Assembly (NCBI GenBank): GCA_035295745.1
Contig: DATGIL010000032.1
Location: 1-64,000, forward strand
Origin: JAIQFL01 sp035295745
GTDB lineage: Bacteria > Acidobacteriota > Terriglobia > Bryobacterales > Bryobacteraceae
Length of the DNA stretch: 64,000 bases
Direction of reading: 5' to 3'
The position numbers and the translations under genes are program-made. The notes beneath the pieces were generated by a model. It made no database searches. It was not told the origin of the DNA and saw only the letters and a list, made by a program, of their open reading frames with translations. Positions 35,268 to 47,339 of this stretch are shown here, piece after piece; the stretch's first letter is position 1, and each line of letters begins with the position of its first letter.

Positions 35268-36287
35268 ATGCCTTCCGTTCGCCGGGTGAATTGGGCCAAG
35301 TTCCGCGTGTCCATGGTCGGCCTGGTGGCAACTCTAATCCTCATGGTCCTGGTCTATCTGTTGACTGGCGGGGAACTGCTACAGCCGAAAGCCACGGTAT
35401 TCATGTACGTTCCCGACGCTACGGGAGTGGCTCCTGGTGCGCCGGTTCGTGTCGACGGGATCGGCGTGGGCAAAGTACTCGGCGTGAAACTCACCCCGTC
35501 GCGCGACCAATCACGTGCCATCCAGGTGTCGATGACCATCACTCGGGAGCACCTGGCCAGTATCCCTGTCGATTCCTTTGCGCAGTTGAGCACCGACAAT
35601 CTGATTGGCGACAAGTTCGTAGACGTCACCAGTGGCAAAGACCCGAATCACATCCAGCCGAATGGCGAGATCCGTTTCAAATTCCAGCCAGATTTGATGA
35701 AGACTCTCGACCTCACGGAGTTCGAAAAACAACTGCGCGAGGTGGATGCCACTCTGGCGGACATCGAACGGGGCCAAGGGCTTGTGGGCCAATTCGTGAT
35801 GGGCGAACAGGTGTACGACAGCCTGCTCAAGAAACTCCTGGAATTTCAGAAGGAGGTCAGGAATATTTCGGCCACCAACACCAGCATGGGGCAGGCCCTC
35901 TATTCCGACGAGATGTACAAGCAGATCCGGCAGCCCGCGGTTGACCTCGATCGCACCTTGGCCCAGATCCAATCCGGTCAGGGACAGGCAGGCCAACTGT
36001 TCCGCGGCAACGAACTCTATGAGCAGTGGCGTGCAGTCGCCACGAACCTGCGGCGCACGCTGCAGGATATTCGTTCCAGCGATCTAATCCATTCGGATAC
36101 GCAGTATGAGGAGTGGAATCGGTTGGTGGGAACAATGATCCACTCTGTGGATCAAATGAATGCGGATCCTCTATTGAACCGGACCGACGCTTACGAGAAT
36201 TTGAATGGGGTGGCCAGGGAACTGCGCGATTCTGTGAAGGATTTTCGCGAGCACCCGAGCAAGTATCTGAGGCTCAAAGTATTTTGA
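35268..36287 (+). CDS. Solitary MCE/MlaD-family protein
   Basis: A 339-aa protein with an N-terminal TM anchor (about 13-34), one MCE domain (about 45-125: VPDATGVAPGAPVRVDGIGVGKVLGV, LIGDKFVDVTSGK) and a long helical C-terminal region with LRxTLxxI-type repeats. Unlike the first MCE protein it has no OmpA-like tail, and no ATPase or permease gene is adjacent. It may share the MlaEF at 4-5.7 kb or form a tunnel subunit by itself (inference). It converges on the OmpA-family gene with a hairpin in between. Confidence 0.8.
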   Translation: MPSVRRVNWAKFRVSMVGLVATLILMVLVYLLTGGELLQPKATVFMYVPDATGVAPGAPVRVDGIGVGKVLGVKLTPSRDQSRAIQVSMTITREHLASIPVDSFAQLSTDNLIGDKFVDVTSGKDPNHIQPNGEIRFKFQPDLMKTLDLTEFEKQLREVDATLADIERGQGLVGQFVMGEQVYDSLLKKLLEFQKEVRNISATNTSMGQALYSDEMYKQIRQPAVDLDRTLAQIQSGQGQAGQLFRGNELYEQWRAVATNLRRTLQDIRSSDLIHSDTQYEEWNRLVGTMIHSVDQMNADPLLNRTDAYENLNGVARELRDSVKDFREHPSKYLRLKVF

Positions 36288-36320
36288 CGTTGGGCAGGCC
36301 GGAGGACCCCGCCCAACGTC
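36286..36320. terminator. Hairpin between convergent genes
   Basis: Perfect 10-bp arms gacgttgggc (36286-36295) and gcccaacgtc (36311-36320) with a 15-base loop lie immediately after the MCE stop and before the convergent OmpA-family stop. No T-run is present, so it may act as a Rho-assisted or mRNA-stabilising bidirectional hairpin. Confidence 0.5.
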
Positions 36321-36341
36321 ATCGTTACGACGAAGCTGCGA

Positions 36342-37970
36342 CTAGCGCTGATTCATCGCACTGGGCGTTCCCTCAACTCCGATAGGTTCGCCGGACACAA
36401 CCAGTTCCACCCTGCGATTCTGCTGCCTTCCGGCGTCCGAATCGTTCGACGCGACTGGGCGAGTCTTGCCGAATCCCATGGCAGTTACGGCTTGATTCGG
36501 CACACCTTGTGCAATCAGGTAATCGCGGACGGAATCGGCACGCTGTTCGGAGAGCCGCTGATTGTATTCGTCGCTACCGATGCTATCGGTATGGCCTTCC
36601 ACTTGAATCTTCAATCCGGGATAGGCCAACAGGATACCGGAGACCTTCGCCATCTTCTCACGAGCGCCGGGCTTCAACGTGAACTTGTTGAAATCGAAAA
36701 GCACGTCGGAGATGTTGACAATCAGGCCCCGCGCGGACTCACGCGTTTCCAGGATCGTATTCAATTGCTGGCGCAGGCGTTCCCGAAGTTGGGTCTTCTC
36801 GTTTTCGGCGGCTAAGCGTTGCTGATCGGCCTGCTGGGCAGCGATCTTGGCCCGATCGGCCTCGTTCTGCGCGGCCTGTTGCTGCGCAAGAGCGGCAGAT
36901 CGCGCGGCGTCTGCTTCGGCCTTTTCCTGACGGGCCTGTGCCATCGCCATCTCCGCATCGCGCTTGGCTTGTTCCGCCGCCAGGCGATCGGATTCCGCTT
37001 GGGCGCGCCGCTGCTGGTCGAGACGAGCCTGTTCGGCAGCCTGACGAGCCTGTTCGGCGGCTTGCTGAGCTTGTGCCTGAGCCGCGGCCTCGCGTTGCGC
37101 CGCAGCGGCTCGCTCGTTCGCGAGTTCTTCATCCTGGATCTTCTTGAACGTTATGATGCGAGCGTCTTCCGCCATCTGGGCGGCTTCACGGGCATTGGTC
37201 TCAGACTCTTTGCGGTTGTTGCCGTGATTCAAGAATCCCTCGGCATTCTGCAAATCGATCGTGGCCTTCTGAAAGGTTTCGGGAGCATACCGATCAGCTC
37301 CGGCCAGGCGCGCGATCTCCACCGCGTTCTCGGCTTCGGCAAGTTGCAGCGGGCCCTTGGCGTTCACACGAATGGGTTGATACTGCTGCCGGTTCCAAAT
37401 GTACTGGCCGCGTTGCAGCAGGTGATAATTCGCGTCTACCTGCTCGATGGTGCCGGCAGTATCTTCGCGAATGAAGTTCTCGGCGACGACCACGTCGCTC
37501 GGTTGAGTCACCGCAAAGTAAGGCTCGGCGGTAACAATCAGGCCAAAGGTCTGCAAGTCAGTAGTGGACAGGAGCTTCGCATGATCTCCTTCTAATACGA
37601 CTTCCCCTAGATTTACTGCGCGCCCTTCGGGAGTTACTCCCCAGAGCACATAAGTCATGTACTCAGGCCCGTACTGGCTCGCGGGGCTCATGTGATCGAG
37701 CGCAGTTTCGATCTTGGTGGAGCCCATCTGGCTCGCCACCTTCGCCTCGCCTTTCGCCGCGGGCATCAGTTCTGTGCCGCGGAAATCGATATGTGTGGAA
37801 CCCGTGCGGTGATGATAGTTGACAGCCTTAGTGGTTCGCGAAACTACCGTCACCCGAAAGACTGGCATCGGCTGGCCCGTCTCCGCGGGCGTCAGTGCGT
37901 GCTGCCGAGTCGGGTTCGGGACCTGCGCGATCAGCGTCCCGAGCGCAAGAAAGAACATTCCGGCTTTCAT
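36342..37970 (-). CDS. OmpA-family protein with long coiled-coil region
   Basis: A 542-aa envelope protein. Signal peptide MKAGMFFLALGTLIAQ. Residues about 20-170 are a beta-rich region with unknown fold. About 190-400 is an Ala/Gln/Arg/Glu-rich coiled coil (RQAAEQARLDQQRRAQAESD). The C-terminal about 120 residues are a canonical OmpA/Pal peptidoglycan-binding domain: VLFDFNKFTLKPGAREKM, VEGHTDSIGSDEYNQRLSEQ and GRQQNRRVEL. It likely ties an outer-membrane or periplasmic structure to peptidoglycan. The frame is open to 38081 but the signal peptide defines this start. Confidence 0.85.
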   Translation of the reverse strand: MKAGMFFLALGTLIAQVPNPTRQHALTPAETGQPMPVFRVTVVSRTTKAVNYHHRTGSTHIDFRGTELMPAAKGEAKVASQMGSTKIETALDHMSPASQYGPEYMTYVLWGVTPEGRAVNLGEVVLEGDHAKLLSTTDLQTFGLIVTAEPYFAVTQPSDVVVAENFIREDTAGTIEQVDANYHLLQRGQYIWNRQQYQPIRVNAKGPLQLAEAENAVEIARLAGADRYAPETFQKATIDLQNAEGFLNHGNNRKESETNAREAAQMAEDARIITFKKIQDEELANERAAAAQREAAAQAQAQQAAEQARQAAEQARLDQQRRAQAESDRLAAEQAKRDAEMAMAQARQEKAEADAARSAALAQQQAAQNEADRAKIAAQQADQQRLAAENEKTQLRERLRQQLNTILETRESARGLIVNISDVLFDFNKFTLKPGAREKMAKVSGILLAYPGLKIQVEGHTDSIGSDEYNQRLSEQRADSVRDYLIAQGVPNQAVTAMGFGKTRPVASNDSDAGRQQNRRVELVVSGEPIGVEGTPSAMNQR

Positions 37971-38049
37971 GATTCGCAAATTCCCTCCACTGTTAGCGAA
38001 AGCACGCGGTCGACCGATGTGCATCTGAGCACAGAGTGCTGAGCGGCAC

Positions 38050-39486
38050 TCAGTTCGCCGGCGTCCTGTGGCCCAGCGCACTGACTCGCGTGCGCAGTCC
38101 GTATGCCGCTACACCCGCGAGCAGTGTAAGTAATCCGAAGCCGATGAAAACCCAGCCTGATGTTAGAAAGATGTAGGCCCAACCCGCGAGTGCAACCACG
38201 CTGGGAATCGGGTAAAGCCACATACGGAATGGCCGCGGCATCGCGGGCTGGTGCTTTCTCAAATGATGCAAGGCGGCTATCTGCGCGATGAACTGCACCA
38301 GAATCCGAGAAGTCAACAGCGCAGAGATTACCGCATCCAGGCTCCACATGCTCGCAATGAGCGAAAGGATGCCCATCACGAGCAGCGACACGTGAGGAAA
38401 TTGACCGCGCGGATGAAGCGCCGCGAAAATCTTGAAGAAATGTCCATCGATGGCCGCGGCATAGGGGATCCGACTGTATCCTAGCAGTAAGGCGAATACG
38501 GACGCGAAAGCGGTCCAGAGTACCAGCACTGTGACCACAGCAGCGGCACGGGTGCCGTAGAGGCGTTCGACGAACTCGGAAGCGATGAATTTCGACTGCA
38601 TCGCTTCGCGCCAGGGCACGACGGCGATGATACTCAAGTTCATCAGGAAATAGATGGCCGCCACAGCCAGAATCGAGTACAGGATGGAACGCGGGATCAC
38701 CCGGCCCGGATCGCGCACCTCGCCCGCTACGTAACAGATATCGTAGTAACCCATGTAATCGTACATCGCGATCAACATTGCCGATCCGAGTCCGGCGGCG
38801 AACCCCATGGAGAAAGTGAAGGCGTGGGGCGGGAAGTCAAAGACGACGCGAGGACGGAAATTGGCGAGCCCACTTGCCGCAATCCACAATACAGTTACCA
38901 GCATGCCGATCCAGAGCACAACGGTCAGCCGGCCGACCGCGGTGATGCGGCGGTAGAGCAGCACGATCACAAGCAAGCCAACCGCTACACTCACCATGCG
39001 CGTTTCGGCGCTCCCCATGGCGCGCCAGAAATAGCCGACATATTGGGCGAATCCGATATAGCCCGACGCAATCTCCAGCGGGCCGCTGAAGATGAACTGC
39101 CAGATGAAAAGGAATGGCAGAAGGCCGCCTAGCCAGGTGTGCCGAAAGGCTTCGCGCAAATACAGGTAAGTGCCGCCGGTGCCCGGCATGGCGGCCGCGA
39201 GTTCGCTCCAAACGAGCCCGTCGCAAAGCGCCAGAACCGCTCCCAGAAGCCACCCCAGCATACATTGCGGGCCGCCCATGGATGTAAGGATCAGGGGTAT
39301 CGTGATGAAGGGCCCCACCCCGACCATATTGCTCATGTTGAGGGCGGTGGCCTGCAGCAAACCAAAAGCCCGAACCAGCCGGTCTGGTTCCGCCGCGTGG
39401 GGTGAGTTTTCCAAAGGTTCCGCCAGTATACTGCGATTCGCCGAGGAAAGGGCCGTCCCAATTACCTTTGGTTTACAGTCGCTCAT
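38050..39486 (-). CDS. APC-superfamily amino acid permease
   Basis: A 478-aa transporter with about 12 predicted helices. The N-terminal TM1 region FGLLQATALNMSNMVGVGPFITIPL holds the unwound substrate loop, where APC members normally have a GxG/GIG motif (here GVG). TM2-3 is followed by PGTGGTYLYLREAF, the family's conserved cytoplasmic loop (PxxGGxYxYLREAF). Amino acids or amines are the likely substrates; which ones cannot be told. It is divergent from the hybrid kinase with 78 bp in between. Confidence 0.9.
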   Translation of the reverse strand: MSDCKPKVIGTALSSANRSILAEPLENSPHAAEPDRLVRAFGLLQATALNMSNMVGVGPFITIPLILTSMGGPQCMLGWLLGAVLALCDGLVWSELAAAMPGTGGTYLYLREAFRHTWLGGLLPFLFIWQFIFSGPLEIASGYIGFAQYVGYFWRAMGSAETRMVSVAVGLLVIVLLYRRITAVGRLTVVLWIGMLVTVLWIAASGLANFRPRVVFDFPPHAFTFSMGFAAGLGSAMLIAMYDYMGYYDICYVAGEVRDPGRVIPRSILYSILAVAAIYFLMNLSIIAVVPWREAMQSKFIASEFVERLYGTRAAAVVTVLVLWTAFASVFALLLGYSRIPYAAAIDGHFFKIFAALHPRGQFPHVSLLVMGILSLIASMWSLDAVISALLTSRILVQFIAQIAALHHLRKHQPAMPRPFRMWLYPIPSVVALAGWAYIFLTSGWVFIGFGLLTLLAGVAAYGLRTRVSALGHRTPAN

Positions 39487-39564
39487 TGACTGTCAGTATC
39501 TTTTCCTTCGACATAGGTCTGGGGGATGCTATGAACGTGGGTTGAGATTCCCTGAGGAAAACGT

Positions 39565-42495
<2,931 letters not shown>

Positions 42496-42519
42496 TACGT
42501 AGCGTTCGTCCGGCATGTC

Positions 42520-43323
42520 TTACGCCTCCTTAACCCCGCCCGCTTTTCGGACTTCGCGTTTGCCGTATAGAGTCGCGAGAGTCGTTCGCGCCCACAACGG
42601 CAGCGAGCGCTGGAATAGGGCAAGCGTCTTGTAAAAACCACCGGGAACGACGAAAAGTTTACCGCGTGCAAGCCCTCTGAGCGAGGCATCCACTACATCT
42701 TCCGCCCTGGTCCACAACCACCCCGGAATGTTCCCGCGGTCCATCTGAATGACGTCATGAAACTCCGAAAGCGTGAAGCCCGGGCAAAGACACTGCACCT
42801 TCACCGGCGATCCAGCGCTCTTCAGGTCGAGGTTCAAACCTTCGGTAAAGCAGTTCATCCACGCTTTGGTGGCGCAATAGCTGACATTCTTAGGGCTGTT
42901 GCCGAATCCCGCGACCGAGGAGACATTGATCACCGCTCCCCGCCCGCGCGGAACCATGGCGCGCAGCGCCGCGTGCGACAGGCGCATGGTTGCCATCACG
43001 TGCAGCCGGTGCATCTGGTCCTGGCCTTCCACCGGAATTTCGAAGAACCGCCCCACCGTGCCAAAACCCGCGTTGTTGACCAACAGTTCCAGCCGCGGCT
43101 CCTGTGCAATGCGATCTTCGACACGCGCGAGTTGCTCATCGTTGGTCAGATCGGCAGTCAGCGATTCGGCATTCCCCAATTCACGCGCGAGCGACTCGAG
43201 GCGCTCGCGCCTGCGCGCGACGACGATCAAGCGATACCCGTCCCTGGCAAGACGCCTCGCGAAAGTCGCACCGATCCCGCTGGACGCCCCCGTCACAAGG
43301 GCAGCGGGCTTGTCGTTGTCCAT
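42520..43323 (-). CDS. Short-chain dehydrogenase/reductase
   Basis: A 267-aa NAD(P)-dependent classical SDR. The cofactor loop TGASSGIG (residues 14-21) is followed by VVARRRERLESLARELG with basic residues favouring NADP. Other motifs are NNAGFG, the catalytic Ser in VINVSSVAGFGNSP and the catalytic YCATK. It resembles the DltE/YqjQ-type SDR group by its N-terminal region. Substrate unknown. It converges with the hybrid kinase. Confidence 0.88.
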   Translation of the reverse strand: MDNDKPAALVTGASSGIGATFARRLARDGYRLIVVARRRERLESLARELGNAESLTADLTNDEQLARVEDRIAQEPRLELLVNNAGFGTVGRFFEIPVEGQDQMHRLHVMATMRLSHAALRAMVPRGRGAVINVSSVAGFGNSPKNVSYCATKAWMNCFTEGLNLDLKSAGSPVKVQCLCPGFTLSEFHDVIQMDRGNIPGWLWTRAEDVVDASLRGLARGKLFVVPGGFYKTLALFQRSLPLWARTTLATLYGKREVRKAGGVKEA

Positions 43324-43410
43324 GCCGTTTCAGTGTACTGCTTCGCCGCCATAGATTCCGATGAAGCGGCACACTCGCCCGGCACAACCCCTGCTTCCAA
43401 GGCTACCGAC

Positions 43411-43456
43411 GTGGCGCAGACACTCATGTCTGCAGTCTCGACACTCATGTCGAGAC
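43411..43456 (+). repeat. Family B repeat, single-ended copy
   Basis: Starts with gtggcgcagacac and contains two adjacent hairpins: 43416-43433 (gcagaca ... tgtctgc) and 43435-43456 (gtctcgacactcatgtcgagac). Sequence after it (acttttcg-cgccg-ccacc) still resembles the copy at 49615, so the element probably continues to about 43485, but no matching right end is seen. It lies in the 228-bp gap between the SDR and GNAT genes, which otherwise shows no gene. Confidence 0.75.
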
Positions 43457-43551
43457 TTTTCGCGCCGTCCACCAACTTCCGCAAAAAGAAAAGAGTCCAA
43501 CGCTCAGTCGTGCAGAGAGTGGTCTTTGGTTGAAACAGCGAGGCGGAGCGG

Positions 43552-44253
43552 TTAACTTGCACGGACAGGGCTGGGCGACTCACGAGGCTCGGGAAGTTCC
43601 GCGGCCTGGCTCAGATGAAGTCCGTAACGCAGACAGCTCCGGTCGGCATGCGTGCGATATCTTCCGAAGAGTTGAAACAGGTAGATATTCCCTATGTCGG
43701 AATAGCCCAGGCGATAGCAGGATTTCAACGAGCTGAAATTGTTCCACTCCACATAGGAAAGCAGACCGCGGAATCCTTTGCCTTTGTAGGCTTCCAGAGC
43801 GCGCCCCATGGCTATGGCGTGGAGGCGCTGCCCGCGGTATTTCACGTGGGTGTAACCCTTGTACATGTAAATGTAGCGGGGATCGAAGTGCAGCTTCAGG
43901 GCAGGGATGTCGATGGCGGTGGGAGTATTGGCGTACCAGCCGTAGGAGGCCAGTACCGATCCGTCGAGAAAACCGTAGCATTCATCGCCCTTGGCGAAAG
44001 CCGCGCGGAGAAACTCGTCGGTGATCTCGTACTCCGGCCGGTTGCGCGTCAGGTCCATTAAATGGGCCTCGCTCAGCAATCCCCATTGGTAGGGCTTATC
44101 ACATTTCAGAGATTCTGGGTCGACGTTCTCGATCCTGACTCCTTTCAAAACACGAGCGGTCACCACCCGGTTCAATGCCCGTAAGCTCAAATCCTGAAAG
44201 GTCTTTATGGCCCCAAATCGGCGAACCTGCTGAACGAGTTCATTGAGCTGCAT
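43552..44253 (-). CDS. GNAT-fold acyltransferase-like protein
   Basis: A 233-aa protein with a GNAT core: IYMYKGYTHVKYRGQRLHAIAMGRAL is the acyl-CoA-binding loop region, and LLSYVEWNNFSSLKSCYRLGY is the conserved late motif. The chosen ATG (MQLNELVQQVRRFG) starts the conserved helix; the frame is open further upstream to 44397. Divergent from the monooxygenase operon with 202 bp between starts, so it may share its control region. A role in the same pathway is inferred only from position and from a second GNAT enzyme within the operon. Confidence 0.7.
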   Translation of the reverse strand: MQLNELVQQVRRFGAIKTFQDLSLRALNRVVTARVLKGVRIENVDPESLKCDKPYQWGLLSEAHLMDLTRNRPEYEITDEFLRAAFAKGDECYGFLDGSVLASYGWYANTPTAIDIPALKLHFDPRYIYMYKGYTHVKYRGQRLHAIAMGRALEAYKGKGFRGLLSYVEWNNFSSLKSCYRLGYSDIGNIYLFQLFGRYRTHADRSCLRYGLHLSQAAELPEPRESPSPVRAS

Positions 44254-44455
44254 GGATTGATGCTGCCAGCCGCCGATGTTATTTGCTGTACCACATTGCT
44301 CACCGACGGTAGACTTCGCCAGGGACGCCCTCTTTTTCAGTGCGGATACATGCGCTGGAACCCAGCAAAATTCACGTGTTCTGTATTGAACAGCCAACTG
44401 CGATACCGGCGGCTACACTTGAACTCGGAGCCGAAAAGCTTCTCTTCAGGGTGGA

Positions 44456-45478
44456 ATGGGAACCCGAATCAAAATGAGGGATGCCGCGATCGATATCTTT
44501 TCCACATGCCCGGTGGCAGGCAATTCTAACGGGCGGGAGTATTTGCAGCAGGTCGCGGAGGTGGCGCGCTGGAGCGAGGAGGCGGGCTGCACTGGCATCC
44601 TTATCTACGCGGACAACAGCCTGCTGGACCCGTGGCCGCTCTGTCAGATTATTCTGGAGAATACGGAGAGGCTCTGCCCGCTGCCGGCGATCCAGCCGGT
44701 GTACATGCACCCATACGCGGTCGCGAAGGCGGTGTCGACGCTCGCCTATCTGTTCGGCCGGCGCATGTGCCTCAACATGATCGCCGGCGGATTCACGAAC
44801 GACCTTGCAGCCTTGAACGACACCACACCGCACGACAAGCGCTACGCGCGTCTGGTGGAGTATACCAGCATCATCAAATCACTTCTGACCGGAGATCTGC
44901 CCGCCAGTTACGACGGCGAGTTTTATAAGATCGACAAGCTGCGCTTGCGTCCGCCCATGACCCATGATCTGTTCCCTGGGATCTTCATCTCGGGATCGTC
45001 GGACGCGGGGATCGCGGCGGCACGCGCCATCGGCGCGACTGCGATCAAGTATCCTCGCCCATCCGGAGAAGAGCTGGCGATACCGCCGGACTGCATCGAC
45101 TACGGAATTCGCGTCGGCATCATCGCCCGGGAGAACGAGAGCGACGCATGGCGCGTGGCGCGGGCCCGATTCCCCGAAGATCGCAAAGGCCAGCTGACAC
45201 AGCAATTAGCGATGAAGGTGTCCGATTCCGTCTGGCACAAGCAGCTTTCCAGCATGGAAGAAGAGAGCCCCAGCAATCCTTACTGGCTGGTTCCTTTTCA
45301 CAACTACAAGACCTTCTGTCCGTACCTGGTGGGCAGCTATGCGCGCGTCGCCGAGGAGATTGCCCGGTATATCGAGGCGGGCTACAAGACTTTCATCCTC
45401 GACATCCCGCCCACACGCGAGGAGTTATCGCATATCGGAATCGTATTTCAGGAGTCTCTCCGGCAGGCGGCGATATGA
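44456..45478 (+). CDS. Luciferase-like (LLM) flavin-dependent monooxygenase
   Basis: A 340-aa protein with the bacterial-luciferase/SsuD TIM barrel: EYLQQVAEVARWSEEAGCTGILIYADN, CLNMIAGGFTNDLAALNDTTPHDKRYARLVEYTSIIKSLL, FISGSSDAGIAAARAIGATAIK and a C-terminal EIARYIEAGYKTFILDIP. Such enzymes use reduced FMN and O2; no flavin reductase is encoded nearby. Its stop overlaps the adenylation gene start (ATGA, 45475-45478), so the two are translationally coupled. This suggests that it oxidises the carrier-bound product of that enzyme, as do luciferase-like enzymes in some NRPS assembly lines (inference). Start ATG at 44456; an alternative is 44474. Confidence 0.88.
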   Translation: MGTRIKMRDAAIDIFSTCPVAGNSNGREYLQQVAEVARWSEEAGCTGILIYADNSLLDPWPLCQIILENTERLCPLPAIQPVYMHPYAVAKAVSTLAYLFGRRMCLNMIAGGFTNDLAALNDTTPHDKRYARLVEYTSIIKSLLTGDLPASYDGEFYKIDKLRLRPPMTHDLFPGIFISGSSDAGIAAARAIGATAIKYPRPSGEELAIPPDCIDYGIRVGIIARENESDAWRVARARFPEDRKGQLTQQLAMKVSDSVWHKQLSSMEEESPSNPYWLVPFHNYKTFCPYLVGSYARVAEEIARYIEAGYKTFILDIPPTREELSHIGIVFQESLRQAAI

Positions 45479-47067
45479 TCGAGCGTTTGCAGGAATGGGT
45501 CTCGTTGCGGGCGCTCCAGTCTCCCGATTCCGTGGCGGTGGTCTGCAGGGGCGAGAAGACGACGTACACACAGCTGGATGCGCTCACGAATCAACTGGCT
45601 CGAATGCTGATTGAGAAGGGGTGCCAGCGCGGCGACCGGATCTGTCTGTTGCTCCCGAAATCAACCGCCGCAATCGTGGGAATCCTCGGCATTCTGAAGG
45701 CCGGATGCGCCTATGTTCCGCTCGATCCAGCCTGCCCGGCCGCGCGTCTGACCAAGGTCGTCGAAACGTGCGGCAGTGAGTGGATTCTTGCGGGCAGCGG
45801 ATCCGCGGCCGTCCTGGACGAACTGGTGGCAGCGACGGGGATTCGCGTCGGCTGGCTCGACCGGGATGACTCGGCGGCGGGTCTCAAACAGGCCACAGCG
45901 GAATTCACACTCGCCGGCTTGGCGTCAGTTTCCGAAGCGCCCCTCGATCCGCGCAACACCTCGATCGATCCGGCGTACATCATGTTCACCTCCGGCTCCA
46001 CGGGCAATCCTAAGGGCGTAGTGATCACCCACTCGAACGTGATTCACTTCGTAGAGTGGGCCGTCGATTATTTCCAGCTTGGAGACGGCGAAAAGCTCTC
46101 CGGACACTCGCCGCTGCACTTCGACCTCTCGGTGTTTGACGTTTTCGGCGCATTCGCGGCGGGCGCCGAGTTACATCTCGTCACCCCCGACCTGAACGTT
46201 CTGCCGAACAAACTAGCCGCGTTCATTCGCGATTCCCAACTAACGCAGTGGTTTTCGGTTCCGTCGGCGCTCAACTACATGGCCAAATTCGATGTTGTGA
46301 GGCCCGGCGATTTTCCGCATTTGAAGCGACTCCTGTGGTGCGGCGAGGTTTTGCCCGTGCCCGTTTTAGCCTACTGGATGCAGCGGTTGCCGCACGTCAC
46401 GTTCACCAACCTGTACGGTCCGACGGAGGCAACGATTGCCAGCGCCTACTACACGGTGCCCGGCTGTCCGGAGGATTTGAGAGCTGCCATACCGATCGGC
46501 GCTCCCTGTGCCGGCGAGAAGCTGTATGTCATGGACGACAATCTGCAACCCGTCGCGCCGGGAGTGACCGGGCGTCTTTACATTCAGGGCGTCGGGCTTA
46601 GTCCGGGATACTATCGTGACCCGGTCAAGACTGGCGAAGCCTTTGTGCAGAGTTCCTGCGGGCCCGCCTGTGGCGAGCGCCTGTATCACACAGGCGACTT
46701 GGCGAGGGTCGGGCAAGACGGTCTGGTCTACTTTCTCGGCCGGGCCGATTCCCAAATCAAGAGCCGTGGACATCGCATCGAGTTGGGCGAGGTATTGACC
46801 GCGCTCAATGCGCTGGAATCGCTCAGGGAATCGGCTGTTGTGGCGATTCCCACGAGCGGCTTCGAGGGCGCCATCATCTGCTGTGCATACGTAGCTCAGC
46901 CGCAGCGCGATGTCAGTCCCGCGGTACTACGGAGCGAGTTGAGCAAATTATTGCCCGGGTATATGTTGCCGACCCGCTGGATGGCCATGCAGGAGCTTCC
47001 TAAAAACGCCAACGGCAAAATCGACACGCGCGTGTTGAAAGAGCAGTTCCCATTGGAGATTTCGTGA
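45475..47067 (+). CDS. Stand-alone amino-acid adenylation enzyme (NRPS A domain / DltA-like)
   Basis: A 530-aa ATP-dependent enzyme that activates a carboxylic acid as an adenylate and loads it on the carrier protein encoded next. The core motifs are complete: TYTQLDALTNQLA (A1-2), FTSGSTGNPKGV (A3), HFDLSVFDVF (A4), NLYGPTEATI (A5), GRLYIQGVGLSPGYY (A6), YHTGDLA (A7), GRADSQIKSRGHRIELGEV (A8) and NANGKID (A10 lysine). A4 has the Asp that usually pairs with an alpha-amino group. A hand alignment to GrsA pocket positions reads roughly D-L-F-S-L-C-L-I-A-K; I do not match this to a known amino acid. No condensation or thioesterase domain is attached. Confidence 0.92.
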   Translation: MIERLQEWVSLRALQSPDSVAVVCRGEKTTYTQLDALTNQLARMLIEKGCQRGDRICLLLPKSTAAIVGILGILKAGCAYVPLDPACPAARLTKVVETCGSEWILAGSGSAAVLDELVAATGIRVGWLDRDDSAAGLKQATAEFTLAGLASVSEAPLDPRNTSIDPAYIMFTSGSTGNPKGVVITHSNVIHFVEWAVDYFQLGDGEKLSGHSPLHFDLSVFDVFGAFAAGAELHLVTPDLNVLPNKLAAFIRDSQLTQWFSVPSALNYMAKFDVVRPGDFPHLKRLLWCGEVLPVPVLAYWMQRLPHVTFTNLYGPTEATIASAYYTVPGCPEDLRAAIPIGAPCAGEKLYVMDDNLQPVAPGVTGRLYIQGVGLSPGYYRDPVKTGEAFVQSSCGPACGERLYHTGDLARVGQDGLVYFLGRADSQIKSRGHRIELGEVLTALNALESLRESAVVAIPTSGFEGAIICCAYVAQPQRDVSPAVLRSELSKLLPGYMLPTRWMAMQELPKNANGKIDTRVLKEQFPLEIS

Positions 47068-47068
47068 T

Positions 47069-47332
47069 ATGCCGGATCGGCCGTTGTACCAGGAGATCGA
47101 ACAGTTCTTCTCGGAGCACTTGAACATCAGCGTTCCGTCCGTGAACACAGATCTGTTCGACGCAGGAATTCTGGATTCACTCACATTTGTGGACTTGGTG
47201 CTGCATCTGGAGCAGGAGTTCGATATCCACATTGGCGCGGAGGAGCTGGAGCTGGAGAATTTCCGGTCCATAGAGAAGATTGCAGCCTTTGCGACTGCTC
47301 ACAGCGGCCTGCAGAAGGCCGGGGCGGCGTAG
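47069..47332 (+). CDS. Acyl/peptidyl carrier protein
   Basis: An 87-aa carrier protein beginning one base after the adenylation stop. The phosphopantetheine site is DAGILDSLTFVDL with Ser37, preceded by NTDLFD and followed by the helix III region (FDIHIGAEELELENFRSIEKIA). This closely resembles DltC-type and NRPS stand-alone carriers. It most likely holds the acid activated by the upstream enzyme. The phosphopantetheinyl transferase must be encoded elsewhere. Confidence 0.93.
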   Translation: MPDRPLYQEIEQFFSEHLNISVPSVNTDLFDAGILDSLTFVDLVLHLEQEFDIHIGAEELELENFRSIEKIAAFATAHSGLQKAGAA

Positions 47333-47339
47333 GCCCATC

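Noticed and set aside
43361..43583. Small open frames on both strands between the SDR and GNAT genes
   Set aside because: They are created by the family B hairpins and have no domain, start signal or codon bias of a gene.
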